From Dermacentor variabilis (taxonomy: Eukaryota; Arthropoda; Arachnida; Ixodida; Ixodidae), in contig NC_134576.1 of the NCBI RefSeq assembly GCF_050947875.1, positions 58,036,255 to 58,100,254 on the forward strand: a DNA stretch of 64,000 nt, in the 5' to 3' direction. Below, piece by piece: positions 45,040-56,325 of this stretch. A program made the translations under genes and the position numbers. Numbering within the stretch: position 1 is the stretch's first letter; the number at the start of each line of letters is the position of its first letter. The notes beneath the pieces are model-generated. The model was not told where the DNA came from and ran no database searches. It saw only the letters and a program-made list of their open reading frames with translations.

Positions 45040-45560
45040 TGTGCGCGTTAAAGGAAGTATTCGAGGCTGGGCGGGGCTGGATGGGCGCCCCAAGTCAAGT
45101 ATCTATAGGAGGTCACGTGATAAAACGCGCGCAAGCCGGGAGAGGGAGGCGCTAGTTTAGCGCGCTTCTCCTCCTCTGGCCGTTGCTCTAGCCCGGTCTT
45201 GCGCCACCCTCGCTCTGTTCTGTAGATAATTTCCGATGGATGCAAAGCTGGGGGGGGAGGGGCGCACAGATAGCGCAATTTTTCGGAGACGCTTTGAAGG
45301 AAGAGGCAGCAGAAGCGTTCGGTCCGCTCTGTTCGCGCCCTTCATCACGCCAACGCTGTGACAGCGAGTGTTCATGGTCATTGAGTGAGATCTGTTGATG
45401 TTTGCACGTGCGCGCGTGACCCAGTGCTTGCTAAATTAAGGATTAAGCGAATGTTTACTGCAGTTTATTCAGCCGATGAAACTACGAACCTTGGTTCGTG
45501 CAATAGTTCGTGCAGTGGTTCATGAAGCATTGGGGTGAAACTGCTATATTTTTGTTTTTA
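45040..45560 (+). repeat. GC-rich dispersed repeat, copy A
   Basis: Matches 48600-49090 in order and orientation: AGAGG-rich part, a CACGC/CATCGCTG segment, GTGGTCAT(T/C)GAGT(G/A)AGAT, then GTGCGCGCGTGAC and AGCGAATGTTTAC. The right part is AT-rich. Probably a tick repeat family; class unknown. Confidence 0.5.
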
Positions 45561-45624
45561 TATTTCTAGCGGGTTCCAAAGCAGTGTTGCGTACGCTAAT
45601 ATTTGTTTCTGGTCGCGGAAAGCA

Positions 45625-45863
45625 ATGCACTGCGGTAGCCCAGTGGCTTTGGTGTTGCGCTGCTGAGCTCGCGGTCACGGGTCCAATCACAACCGCAGCA
45701 GTTGCATTCCAATAGGGGCAGAATGCGAGAACGCGCGTATACCGTGCACTCCATAGGCGTTAAATAACCCGAGCTGCTGAAAATAAATCTGCAGCTTCCC
45801 ATTAACGTGCGCCTCATAACAAGATATGGATTTTGGAATTTATATCTTCAAAATTTAATTTAA
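45625..45863 (+). mobile_element. Ruka-related tick SINE, old copy
   Basis: The head GCGGTAGCCCAGTGGCTTTG, the B-box region GCGGTCACGGGTCCAATC, the body GCAGAATGCGAGAACGCGCG and the tail with GCGCCTCATAACAAGAT and AATTTAATTT follow the SINE consensus order. They are considerably diverged from the copies at 40313 and 57475. It appears to be a sister subfamily. Confidence 0.7.
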
Positions 45864-46229
45864 AGTCGTGGAATTACATTTACAATCTACACTGTTGAGT
45901 GCGCCTACTGAACTTGTTATCTCGTTGCTGTGCTCTCTTTAGTAGCCAATACTTTTTTTTAGATTTACTTATGGTCAGAATCCAGTGTGACAAATCCAGG
46001 TCTTCCTTAGCATAGGAAACTACCTATCGCTTAAGCGTGTAAGGTATCAACAAACATGATCAAGGAAAATCAATATATAGAGTTCGAAGTAATTACAGAG
46101 CATGACAAGGATTAAAGAATGATACACCGCATTACAACCAGGACAGGAACCCGAGGGCCTGCCTAAAACAGAAGAGGGTAGCTGGTATTTCTTCTCCTGC
46201 ATTAAAATCTTTCTCTCGCCAGACTCATC
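45864..46229. other. No feature recognised
   Basis: AT-rich spacer. Confidence 0.3.
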
Positions 46230-46414
46230 TCGAATAACAGAGGAATCGCGATCTCCCACGACGACTCTTCACATGCTATTGAGTCAAACGATCCATGCGC
46301 AAATGTTGACTCTTGTTTTCTGACTCTACTCGTGCAAAAGTGGGTCTTCGAAAGAAAAAAGAGAGTCAAGTTGCCGTGACTCACATTTTACTCTCTTTTT
46401 TCTTAGAGTGTACG
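46230..46414. repeat. GAGTC-rich hairpin repeat, possible MITE
   Basis: It ends ACTCTCTTTTTTCTTAGAGT (46391-46410), whose reverse complement resembles the start of the repeat at 29118. Arms AAGAAAAAAGAGAGT (46351-46365) and ACTCTCTTTTTTCTT (46391-46405) form a hairpin with a 25-nt loop. Confidence 0.4.
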
Positions 46415-46838
46415 ATGAGCAAAATATTAGTACTTAAATATTTTTGGAGCAGTGCATACAGGCACATAAATACGAAACCGGTACCGTTGAGACATGTTCC
46501 TCGTTATCTTAAACCGAGAGTGCGCACTCACTACGGTAAAGCAACAAGACGCTATTATGTTCCTGCTATCTTCAATGAACTACCGGACGATGTATTTTGT
46601 TTGTCCACCCGCAAAACACTGAGAGTTGCTGTTCAAGCGTTAGAGAACCTTTAATATGTACTGATGTTATCAGTGCATCTTTGATAATGTGTGATGGTTG
46701 TGCCAAATGCACAACCAGGTTCTGATGGAGTTCTGGTGTGGCGCGTAGATTGCCGCGGCTGCCGGTTGTCGCCGCACAAGCCCTCTTATGGCTTCGGCGC
46801 TTCCGTTTTGTATACTGTTTTAACTATACTGAATAAAG

Positions 46839-46876
<38 letters not shown>
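46415..46876 (+). mobile_element. LINE 3' end with (ATT)n tail
   Basis: A plus-strand frame to 46654 reads PLRHVPRYLKPRVRTHYGKA, RRYYVPAIFNELPDDVF and ALENL, the typical last part of a CR1/L2-group polymerase. A 3' UTR, AATAAAG and a 37-bp ATT microsatellite (46839-46875) follow. Strong 5' truncation. Confidence 0.55.
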
Positions 46877-47491
46877 ACAGGTGCCGTCACCGGCGCCGAC
46901 GACAGTGGCGATTTGCGGGCTTTGCCTTCAGTTTCACTTTTAGTTGACGGGAAAACGAACAGAAGCGAGGACATTCTGCGGCTGACGCCGTCGAAGTTTT
47001 GCATGGTCTCGCTTCCGAAGACAGCTCGTCAGATGCCGACCGGGGGTTCTGGCAGCGCGACAGGACATTGTGGTCGACGAGACGAACAAATCGTCTATTA
47101 TATCGCCCTAAATAAGTTGGCTTGCACTGCGAAAATGTATAAATTTGCAGAAAGAAAAGAAAGAGGAAAAGAAGCACTTGGACAATGTTTCTCTTCTTTC
47201 TCGTGTCCTTCTCACAGATGTGTAAAAGAAAAGAAAAAAACGCATAAAATAAGAAACAGAACTCCGTTTACGCTAAAGGGAGGCCTCTATCTTCTAAACT
47301 CGCTCTTAAAGATGATGTAGAATTGAGGTTCTTTCTCCTTCTTTCATCCCCATTTTTAGAGGGAGAGAAATGGAGGACGCTGAACATTTCTGCACCACTG
47401 TAAGGGAGCACGGTTTTCAGGCACGTAGTGTCAAGGGAGGTCACATCCCTTAAAATGCCTTTTTCGGCTCATTTCTGTTTGCAGGGTATGA
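46877..47491. other. No firm feature
   Basis: GC-rich to about 47110, then AG-rich. A plus-strand frame of 135 codons (46913-47320) has no recognised motif. Confidence 0.3.
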
Positions 47492-47705
47492 GTTTTCGCG
47501 GTTTTGTGACGTCGCGTGACAGACAGGCAAAGTAGGCTGAGCCCGCAAACGGTTGACAAATGGCAGAGTATTGTAGTGGAAAAAACGTCGAATGAGGAAT
47601 AATCGTTTTTCAGTTTGGTGTAATCATGCATAATCAATGTTAACAAATCGTATCAGATGGGGCGTTTTCGCGGTTTTCGTGACGTCGCGTGAGAGACAGG
47701 CGAAG
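47492..47705 (+). repeat. Direct repeat, 42-bp unit, about 171 bp apart
   Basis: TTTTCGCGGTTTT(C)GTGACGTCGCGTGA followed by GAGACAGGC/CAGACAGGC occurs at 47492-47533 and 47663-47705. Each contains the palindrome GTGACGTCGC. Could be two tandem monomers of a longer repeat. Confidence 0.6.
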
Positions 47706-48158
47706 TGGGGGCGGCCCAAAATTTTTTTTGACCAACCATAGAGGGCTAACTGCGCAATTGGAATAGAAAAAGTTGGAATAGCTTTAAGTTATACCGTCTA
47801 TGCACACCCCATATTCCTTCAGGGGAACGATTGAATAATATTATTGTTAGCAGTATTAGTATATTACATGCTCGCAAAATCGTATGTAAATATATACCCA
47901 CTGCAATTATATTCCATCCTTCGAGGTTGTGGAATTCTGTTGGGGACATCTGAGATAATGCCATTGTTCTCATGTGTTTCAGATATGCACAAAGATCTTG
48001 AAGCGACTTTATCCATAATAGTAGTTAGGAATAAAACCGCAGCCGTGTGATCAGCGTGCTGAGTTGTAGCTGATTGTAGAGATTACGACAAAAACTGTTT
48101 AGTAAATTTGTGATGAAAATCATTTTACAACAAAAGAGTATTGCTGCTTGTTTTACAG
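47706..48158. other. Sequence before the CLCA-like exon, probably intron or 5' flank
   Basis: AT-rich, ending in a polypyrimidine-containing acceptor (GCTTGTTTTACAG). I found no upstream exon. Confidence 0.3.
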
Positions 48159-48328
48159 AGGCCGCCATGATTGTTCTAGGGCGTGTACTTTTTGCAGTAG
48201 CCCTCTGGGAAATGTTTTTTAACTCGAGCGGTCTGAAGATCGATGCGGCGGATGGAGGGTATATCGACCTCCTTGTTGGCTTGCAGCAGGATATCCCGGA
48301 AAATAAAACCATCATCTCCAACTTGAAA
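48159..48328 (+). CDS. First coding exon of a CLCA-like (calcium-activated chloride channel regulator) protein
   Basis: The exon lies between an acceptor (TTTTACAG, 48151-48158) and a consensus donor (AAA|GTAAGTGCG after 48328). Translation starts at ATG 48167 in a good Kozak context (GCCGCCATGA). Residues 1-20 are hydrophobic (VLGRVLFAVALW), a likely signal peptide. Residues 23-54 read LKIDAADGGYIDLLVGLQQD and IPENKTIISNLK. This matches the start of CLCA family proteins: a G-Y pair, a hydrophobic strand, then P-E-(D/N)-x-T-(L/I)-I and a Leu-Lys where the exon ends in phase 0. CLCA proteins are secreted or membrane-tethered, self-cleaving metalloproteases that modulate calcium-activated chloride currents. 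The next exon was not found in the window; the following 16 kb is mostly transposons, so a long intron or a decayed locus are both possible. Confidence 0.7.
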
Positions 48329-48599
48329 GTAAGTGCGTGGTTCTGTGCTTTATTTTACGCTCCCCTCAAATAATGTTCTAGATTACCACCATTAAACGAA
48401 ATGACCAATTGCTGTCATTTGTCTTGTTACCGTGTTCATCCTTGTTCGACACTTATGTACAATCTCATTCTGACAACTGTTAGGTTAGCATTACGTTTTT
48501 TTTATTGCGATAACAAGTATATGTACATTCAGGTGCCTTCACGCTGATGTCATCGCCATTGGAGTCAAAAATAATGTTCCATAGGACGTGCAATTGCGA

Positions 48600-49090
48600 T
48601 AATATCGTGACCGAGCCGCTTATACGCTGGGTGCGAGGGAAAGCGTGTGACGTTGTACCGAGGACGGTGGCTCATCTCGCACGCGCGAGGAAGAAAGGCA
48701 AAGAGGAAGCACGCTGTCTTCATTGACGCGCAAGGCACGGGGGCGGGGGGTGTTCGGCTCTGGCCGCTCCTGAATATGGCGCGGCTGCGAAGCCCCAATC
48801 TTAAAAGTGGCCTGCGATGGGAACAGGGTGCGCCAAGTGGGCTGATAGCTTAGTGTGTGCTGTGTTCTCGCCACTAAATTCGCGTTGAAGCGAGAGGAAG
48901 CACACTGATTCGTTCGCTTGCTGTTGCTGTCACACTTTCGCACGCCATCGCTGATGACATGGAGTTTCCGTGGTCATCGAGTAAGATGTGTTCATATTTG
49001 CTTGTGCGCGCGTGACAACATGTTTCTTCATTTAGTTAGCAAGCAAATGTTTACAAGTTTACACGGCGAATAAAAGTATTATCATTCCTT
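48600..49090 (+). repeat. GC-rich dispersed repeat, copy B
   Basis: A diverged partner of 45040-45560, same orientation. The shared right half includes GTGGTCATCGAGTAAGATGT, GTGCGCGCGTGAC and AGCAAGCAAATGTTTACAAG. It lies just inside the inferred first intron of the CLCA-like gene. Confidence 0.5.
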
Positions 49091-49979
49091 TGTATAGCGG
49101 TTCGAAAATTAATAATTTACTAATAGATACTTGACCTTCTGTGCCAAACTGCGGCTTTTTTAGTCGTTTTGTGTTCCATTTAGTGTCCATTGTCTATTTA
49201 TAAAAAGTGTACAAAGAACAAAAAAGAACAATGCAACACTTGCGGGACCATTACAGAGCGAAGGCATAACTTCCTACCAAGCAGTGTCTTTCCAGCAGTT
49301 GTTTTTATTAGTTTACAATTACTGTATTTTACACTCTAGTTTAAGCTGTTCACACGAAAAACCGTGATACGTAAGCTGATACCAGTCATGCAGAATCGTG
49401 AGCAGAACTGACGGACCACTGCGACCGCGTGGTGATGATGACAGATTGGCAATACTTTTCAAAGGGATGTGACAAATGGGCACCTAGCCTTCTTGACTCA
49501 TTTACATATTCTATAAATGCTTATTAATCAAGCATACTACCCAAACCTTCTTATCATTTTCACTCTTTCTGGAAATCTCTAATCTACCTTGTAGTATGCT
49601 CTCTCCCTATCTACCTCCTACTGTGCGGAACTATGCCTGTAGCGTATCCAGTCTTATTAATATCTTCCCTGCTTTTTTCACCATTACTCTAGACGTCTCT
49701 TCCTTATCTCGACGGCTGAAAATTTCATCCTTCCATCAAGCTTCTTAAAGGTGGACAATAAATGTGGGTCTTGCTGGGTGAACCCCTTTGCATCCATTTG
49801 GAATACTTTGCAATGTTTTCGATTTCTGCAGACGCAGGCACATGCCTCATACTTTGGAGTATATTTCCGCTGGTATGCTTTTGTCCTTTCGCAACCAGCT
49901 AGTGCCTACAATAGCAAGACACCACTATTTGTGTTATCGTACCGATTTACCATTCTGGAATCTTTGTTTGTAAACAGGC
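49091..49979. other. No feature recognised
   Basis: AT-rich then C/T-rich; no exon matching a CLCA second exon was seen. Confidence 0.35.
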
Positions 49980-50101
49980 ATAAGGTGCCTCAGAAAGGCT
50001 GGCCACCGTTTCAATAGGAGGACCTATCTTCGTCAAAGGCGGCTTTGACGAAGATAGGTCCTCCTATCGAAAGGTTGGTGGGCCTTTCTGAGGCACCCTA
50101 T
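49980..50101. repeat. Long hairpin with 59-bp arms and a 4-nt loop
   Basis: Left arm 49980-50038 and right arm 50043-50101 are inverted copies with only a few mismatches, ending GTCAAAG/CTTTGAC around GCGG. The shared core GGAGGACCTATCTTCGTCAA is perfect. Confidence 0.85.
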
Positions 50102-50935
50102 CCCTTTTTACATACTTTATACCACACAGTGCTATTCCACCTGTCAGCCCTTTCTTAATTTTAGAATCTTTGTTGTAATTCCTGTAGATTTCAATGTTAG
50201 TTCTTAGTTTCCATCCTTTGTATCATGTTTACCGTCTCTGTTTTTCGTCACATTCTTTTTCATGACTCCTGTTTTCTATTCATACTTTTGATCCCCCTGT
50301 ACTTGGTAGCCACCTTTCTAGACCTCTTCTTTTATTCTTTATCCACCTTATGGAGGCAAAAATTTTTGTACACTTTAACCACCCATTAAAGTCATTCATC
50401 TTCCTCAGTCTTTTTGCGAAGTTAATTTTGCTCTGCGCTTCTCTGACTTCAAAAGAGTGACAAACCACGTCGCATTGTTCTGATTCATTTGAGATTTCCC
50501 CATGGGCTCCAAAACCTAAACAGCCTACCTATCTTTGGTTGACTTAAAACCACGACAAGCTGCTTGATTCTAGGCGCAAAGTGGTCTTTGCGAAAGTTAG
50601 CACTGGCAACATTACTCATTTCCATATTTCCAATTTATTGTATACCTAAAATGGCATCTAGAAATGTTATTCAAAACACCTATTCTCTCTGCACTTATTC
50701 AATACAGAGATAATATCATTTAAGATTCTGTGGTTACCCATTATACCATTGTTTTACTAGTTGAGGCACTCCAATTTTTATGTCTTGCATTTTCATTATA
50801 TTGACACGTGTACTTGCCTATCTTTATCGCGACTACGTTTACCCCCTAACAAATGTAATGGCACAGCGCGGGACGCGCCTGCATGTATCGGAAGTTTCTG
50901 GAATATTATCGATGCTTACTGTTATCGAGGTTACT
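50102..50935. other. T/C-rich strand, possibly old coding repeat on the minus strand
   Basis: A minus-strand frame at 50468-50280 (AQSKINFAKRLRKMNDFNGW) has a protein-like look but matches nothing I recognise. No ends found. Confidence 0.3.
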
Positions 50936-52190
50936 GACCGTTACATACAAAGTATTTACTAAGGTAATTGCAAATAGAATCAGGAACACCTTAGACTTCC
51001 GTCAACCAAAGGACCAGGCAGGATTCCGTAAAGGCTACTAAGCAATAGACCATATTCACACTATCAATCAGGTGATAGAGAAATGTGCGGAATATAACCA
51101 ACCCTTACAGATAGCTTTAATTGACTACGAGAAAGCGTTTGATTCAGTCGAAACCTCAGCAGTCATGGAGGCATTACGGAATCAGGGTGTAGATGAGCCA
51201 TATGTAAAAATACTGGAAGATATCTATAGCGGCTCCACAGCCACCGTAGTCCTCCATAAAGCAAGCAACAAAATCTCAATAAAGAAAGGCGTCAGGCAGG
51301 GAGATACGATATCTCCAATGCTATTCACAGCGTGTTTACAGGAGGTATTCAGAGACCTGGATTGGGAAGAATTGGGGATAAAAGTTAATGGAGAATACCT
51401 TAGTAACTTGCGATTCGCTGATGATATTGCCTTGCTTAGTAACTCAGGGGACCAATTGCAATGCATGCTCACTGACCTGGAGAGGCAAAGCAGAAGAGTG
51501 GGTCTAAAAATTAATATGCAGAAAACTAAAGTAATGCTTAACAGTCTCGGGAGAGAACAGCAATTTACAATAGGCAGCGAGGCACTGGAAGTCGTACGGG
51601 AATACATCTACTTAGGGGAGGTAGTGACGGCGGATCCGGATCATGAGACGGAAATAATCAGAAGAATAAGAATGGGCTGGAGTGCGTTTGGCAGGCATTC
51701 CCAAATCATGAACAGCAGGTTGCCGTTATCCCTGAAGAGAAAAGTATATAATAGCTGTGTCTTACCAGTACTCACCTACGGGGCAGAAACCTGGAGGCTT
51801 ACGAAAAGGGTTCTACTCAAATTGAGGACGACACAACGAGCTATCGAAAGAAGAATGAAAGGTGTAACGTTAAGGGATAAGAAAAGAGCACATTGGGTGA
51901 GGGAGCAAACGCGAGTTAATGACATCTTAGTTGAAATAAATAAAAATCAATGGGCACGGGCAGGACATGTAACGAGGAGGGAAGCTAACCGATGGTCATT
52001 AAGGGTTACGGACTGGATTCCAAGGGAAGGGAAGCGTAGCAATGGGCGGCAGAAAGTTAGGTGGGCGGATGAGATTAAGAAGTTTTCAGGGACAATATCG
52101 CCAGAATTAGAACCTGAGTGGGGTAGTTGGAGAAGCATGGGAGAGGCCTTTGTTTTGCAGTGGGCGCAACCTGGCTGCTGCTGTTGTTGA
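50936..52190 (+). pseudogene. Reverse transcriptase C-terminal half of RTE copy 2
   Basis: A stop near 51040 (TAC TAA in place of TAC TCA) precedes an open 372-codon frame (51072-52190). It holds LIDYEKAFDSVETSAVMEAL, KGVRQGDTISPMLF, RFADDIALLS, INMQKTKVMLNSLG and EYIYLGEVVTADPD, then the C-terminal domain with TYGAETWRLTKR, RREANRWSLRVTDWIP and RWADEIKKF. Catalytic Asp residues are intact. Lacks endonuclease and RT N-terminus, so it cannot act alone. Confidence 0.85.
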
Positions 52191-52203
52191 TGATGATGAT
52201 GAT
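50936..52203 (+). mobile_element. RTE-clade LINE, 5'-truncated (copy 2)
   Basis: Begins within RT motif 1 (equivalent to 37610 of copy 1) and runs to the microsatellite tail TGATGATGATGATGA near 52188-52203. It is very close to copy 1 throughout. No clear target duplication was seen. Confidence 0.85.
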
Positions 52204-52513
52204 CAGTGATTCTATCCACTTTCTGTTGTCGCCGAACTTTCCGTAATCTGATTGCATGTATGCGCGAGGCGAATGGTGAAGATCTTTGTGGAAGCCACGC
52301 GGGTCCCAGCGAAAACTCTGGAACATTCGATGACTGATGTATAAGCCGACGCGCCTGACCCGCTGATCAGATTTTCGACGATCGGCGAGTGTGTTCGCCG
52401 TTATCGTTGTTCTTTGAGTGTAGCCTGCTTTTGAGGGCAAAAGTTCGCCCAATAAACGCTAGTTTCTATAATCGCAGTTCAGCTGCCTTCTTCACCGTCA
52501 CTACAACGTGACA
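52204..52513 (+). repeat. Gypsy LTR fragment, plus orientation
   Basis: Contains TATA-like GTATAAG (52339-52345), the core GCCGACGCGCCTGACCCGCT, AATAAA (52451-52456) and an end at ACGTGACA (52513). The 5' part is cut by, or abuts, RTE copy 2. No internal Gypsy sequence follows, so it is a solo or truncated LTR. It shares its core with the LTR at 56899-57266. Confidence 0.65.
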
Positions 52514-53174
52514 ATATTTATAATCGACGTTACTGTAACTAGCATATATGAGCCCCTCTTATTCTTATCATCTTTGCCCGTGTAGTTCAGGTTCATGAAG
52601 CTTTCACGCCACCCAACGGCGATTTTCTTTGTTTAATTAGTTCAATGGCTCTATTCAACTTTGCCTTGTTCCTGGGACCCAGCTTGTTAAATAGTGCTGT
52701 ATTAGGATTCCATGTGGTCCGCCTACCGTGTAATTAAGGACATTTTCTGTATTCTTCCGGTAAAAGTTTTGTGCTGTAAATTTTAATCTCCTAGGCTTTT
52801 ATGGTATTTGATCTGGCTGAGTTTGGCTGCCGCATTCTTTCATGCCGAAGTAATCTCTTATCACGTCTCCGGTTATACCGCAGGCTGTCCTCCCCCTCGG
52901 GAATGTTACCGTACTGATCGTTTATAGCCATTTTAGGACATCTATTTGGTGCTGCTAGCGCTATTATGTAGCTCCTCAATCATCCTGGTGCGCTTTGCCT
53001 GTTTTACGAATATCATGTATCTTATGGTACCTGATGCATTAAATTTATTCTTACGCAAAGCTCGCTAGCCACCGCATTTTTTTTCCTCGTAATTGTTCAT
53101 TCTAAGGAGTACCCTTTCGTAATATCCCAACATTTTTGCTTTCTGTGATTCTTGGATACCTGCTTAATTCTTCT
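52514..53174. other. No firm feature
   Basis: T/C-rich spacer between the two RTE copies. A short minus-strand frame at 52979-52791 is unmatched. Confidence 0.3.
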
Positions 53175-56100
53175 ATCATCCTTATCAGCCTGGTTACGCC
53201 CACTGCAGGGAAAATGCCTCTCTCATACTTCTCCAACTACCCCGGACATGTATTAATTGTGGCCATGTTGTCCCTGCAAACGTCTTCATCTCATCCGCCC
53301 ACCTAAATTCCTGTCGCCCCCTGTTACGCTTCCCTTCCCTTGGAATCCAGTCCGTAACCCTTAATGACCATCGGTTATCTTCCCTCCTCAATACATGTCC
53401 TGCCCATGACCATTTCTTTTTCTTTATTTCAACTAAGATGCCACTAACTCGCGTTTGTTCACTCACGAATCTGCTCTTTTCTTATCCCTTAACGTTACAC
53501 CCAACATTTTTCTTTCCATAGCTCGTTGCGTCGTTCTAAAGTTAAATAGAGCCTTTTTCGTCGGCCTCCAGGTTTCTGTCCCGTACGTGAGTACTGGTAA
53601 GACACAGCTATTATACACTTTTCTCTGGATGGATAATGGCAACCTGGTGTTCATGGTCTGAGAATGCCCCTCAAACGCACCCCAACCCATTGTTATTCTT
53701 CTCATTATTTCATCTCATGATCCGGATCCGCGGTCACCACCTGCCCTAAGTATATGTATTCTCTTACCACTTCCAGTACTTCGCTACCTATCGTAAACTG
53801 CTGTTCTCTTCCTGAGACTGCTAAATATTACTTTAATTTCCTGAATAATAATTTTAGACCAACCCTTTTGCTTTGCCTCCCCAGGTTAGTGAGCATGCAT
53901 TGCAATTAGTCCCCTGAGTTACTAAGCAAGGCAATATCATCAGCGAATTGCAAGTTACTAAGGTATTCTCCATTAACTCTAATCCCCAATTGTTCCCAAT
54001 CCAGGTCTCTTAATACCTCCTGTAAACACGCTGCGAATAACGTTGGAGAGGTCGTATCTCCCTGCCTGACTCCTTTCTTTATAGGAATTTTGTTGCTTTC
54101 TTTATGGAGGACTGCGGTGGCTGTGGAGCCGCTATAAATAGATTTCAGTATTTTTACATATGGCCTGTCTACACCTTGGTTCCGTAATGCCTCTCTGACG
54201 GCTGACGTTTCGACTGAATCAAATGCTTTCTCGTAATCAACGAAAGCTATATATAAGGGTTGGTTATATTCTGCACATTTCTCTATCAGCTGATTGATAG
54301 TGTGAATATGGTTGTTTGTTGAGTAGCCTTTACTTAATCCTGCCTGGTCCTTTGCTCGACAGAAGTCTAAGCTGTTCCCGATTCTATTTGCAATTACCTC
54401 AGTAAATAGTTTGTAGGTAACTGACAGTAAGCTGATCGGTCTCTAATTTTTCAAGTCTTTGGCATCCCCTTTCCTATGTATTAGGATTATGTTAGCGTTC
54501 TTCCAAGATTCATGTACGCTCGATGACATGAGACATTACGTACACAGGGTGGACAGTTTTTCTAGAACAATCTGCCCACCATCCTTCGACAAATCTGCTG
54601 TTACCTGATTCTCCCCAGCTGCCTTCCCTTTTTGCATAGCTCCCAAGGCTTTCTTTACGGCTTCCGGCGTTACATGTGAGATTTCAAATTCCTCTAGAGT
54701 ATTCTGTCTTCCATAATCGTCGTGGGTTCGTGGGTGGCACGTGGGCAGCACTGGTAGTGTATAAATCGCTATAGAACTCCTCAGCCACTTAAACTATGTC
54801 ATCCATATTAGTAATAATATTCCCGGCTTTTTCTCTTAACGCATACATCTGATTGTTGCCAAATTTCTAGTTTCTTTCTTCAGTGCTTCGGGCTTCCTCC
54901 GTTCCTGAGAGCATGTTGAATTCTATTCATATTATATTTTCTTATGTCAGCTGGCTTACGCTTGTTGATTAACTTTCAAAGTTCTGCAGTTCTATTCTAG
55001 CTGTAGGGTTGAGGCTTTCAGACATTGACATTTCTCGGTAAGACCTTTCGTCTCCTGCGATAGCTTACTGGTATCCTGTCTAACGGAGTTACCACCGACT
55101 TCTGTTGCACACTTCTTTATAATGTCTCTAAGATTGTCGTTCATTGCTTCAACACTAAGGTCCTCTTCCTGAGTGAAAGCCGAATACCTGTTCTGCAGCT
55201 TGATCCGGAATTCCTCTATTTTCCGTCTTACCGCTAACTCGTTGATCGGTTCCTTATGTACCAGTTTCTTCCGTTCCCGCCTGAAGTCTATGCTAATTTC
55301 AGTTCTTATCATGCTATGGTCACTGCAGCGCACCTTGCCGAGCACGTCCACATCTTGTATGATGCCAGGGTTAGCACAGAGTGTAAGGTCTATTTAATTT
55401 GAACTCTCGCCATTCGGGCTCCTCCATGTCCGATTTCGGCTATCCCGCTTGCGGTAGAAGGTATTCATTATCCGCATGTTATTATGTTCTGCAAATCCTA
55501 CTAATAACTCTCCCCTGCTTTTTCTAGAGCCTATGCCATGCTCCCCCACTGTTTTGTCTCCAGCCTGCGTCTTGCCTACCCTGGCAGTGAAGTCGCCCAT
55601 CAGCATAGTGTATTTTGTTTGAACTTTACCCATCGCGGATTCCGCGTCTTCATAGAAGCTGTCGACTTCCTGGTCGTCATGAACGGATGTAGTCGCGTAG
55701 ACCCGTACCACATTCAATTTGTACCTCTTACTAAGTTTCACAACACGACCAGCCACCCTCTCGTTAAGGCTATTTATTTCATGTATGTTACGATCTATAT
55801 CCTTATTATTCGGGAATCCGACTCCCAGATCTCGTCTCTCCGCTAAGCCCAGGAAGCATAGGACGTGCCCGTTTTTAGCACTGTATATGCTTCTTTTGGC
55901 CTCTTAACCTCACTGAGCTCTATTATATCTCATTTACTGCCCTCTAATTCCTCAAATAGCACTGCTACACTCGCCTCACTAGATAACGTTCTAGCGTTTA
56001 ACGTTCCGAGTTTCCGATTGCAATGGCGGACTGTTCGGACCCAAGTATTCTTAGCACCCTCTGCTGCGTCACAGGACTGACCGCCGCCGTGGTCAGTTGC

Positions 56101-56325
56101 ATCGGAGCCTCCGAGGACTGAGGCCCGGGGTTTCATTGTATAGGAGGTTGTGGCCAAGTACTGCACCAGGGTGGCCAATTCTGCTCTGGTGAGGGAGTGC
56201 GTTACCGCTTCTGGTCACCGGGATCAGGCTGCAATCCAGGACTGTTTATGCAAATTTATCAGCACGTAGATTTTTTTAAGCGGTGGAAAATTGCCATGCA
56301 CCGGGATTCGAACCACGGTCCTCTT
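53175..56325 (-). mobile_element. RTE-clade LINE, near full length, decayed (copy 3)
   Basis: A minus-strand copy of the same family. The 5' end is at 56325 in the tRNA-like head (GTTCGAATCCCGG at about 56313-56301), the 5' UTR is continuous, and the ORF pieces and C-terminal domain follow. The 3' end lies at 53175-53187 in a degraded TGATAAGGATGA tail. It is more diverged and more broken than copies 1 and 2, so older. Confidence 0.85.
53194..56178 (-). pseudogene. endonuclease-reverse transcriptase of RTE copy 3, many breaks
   Basis: The pieces in order are these. 56178-55930 is the endonuclease N-terminus (LNARTLSSEASVAVLFEEL). 55756-55394 has VVRVYATTSVHDDQEVDSFY and MGDFTARVG. 55351-54992 has VRCSDHSMIRTEI. 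54751-54536 has VTPEAVKKALGAMQKGKAAG. Then RT motifs (RPISLLS-equivalent, DYEKAF, RQGDTTSP-like, FADDIALLS) lie in shifting frames from 54480 to 53760. 53705-53463 and 53466-53194 are the C-terminal domain (YGTETWRPTKKA, WAGHVLRREDNRWSLRVTDW). Numerous frameshifts and stops. Confidence 0.8.
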
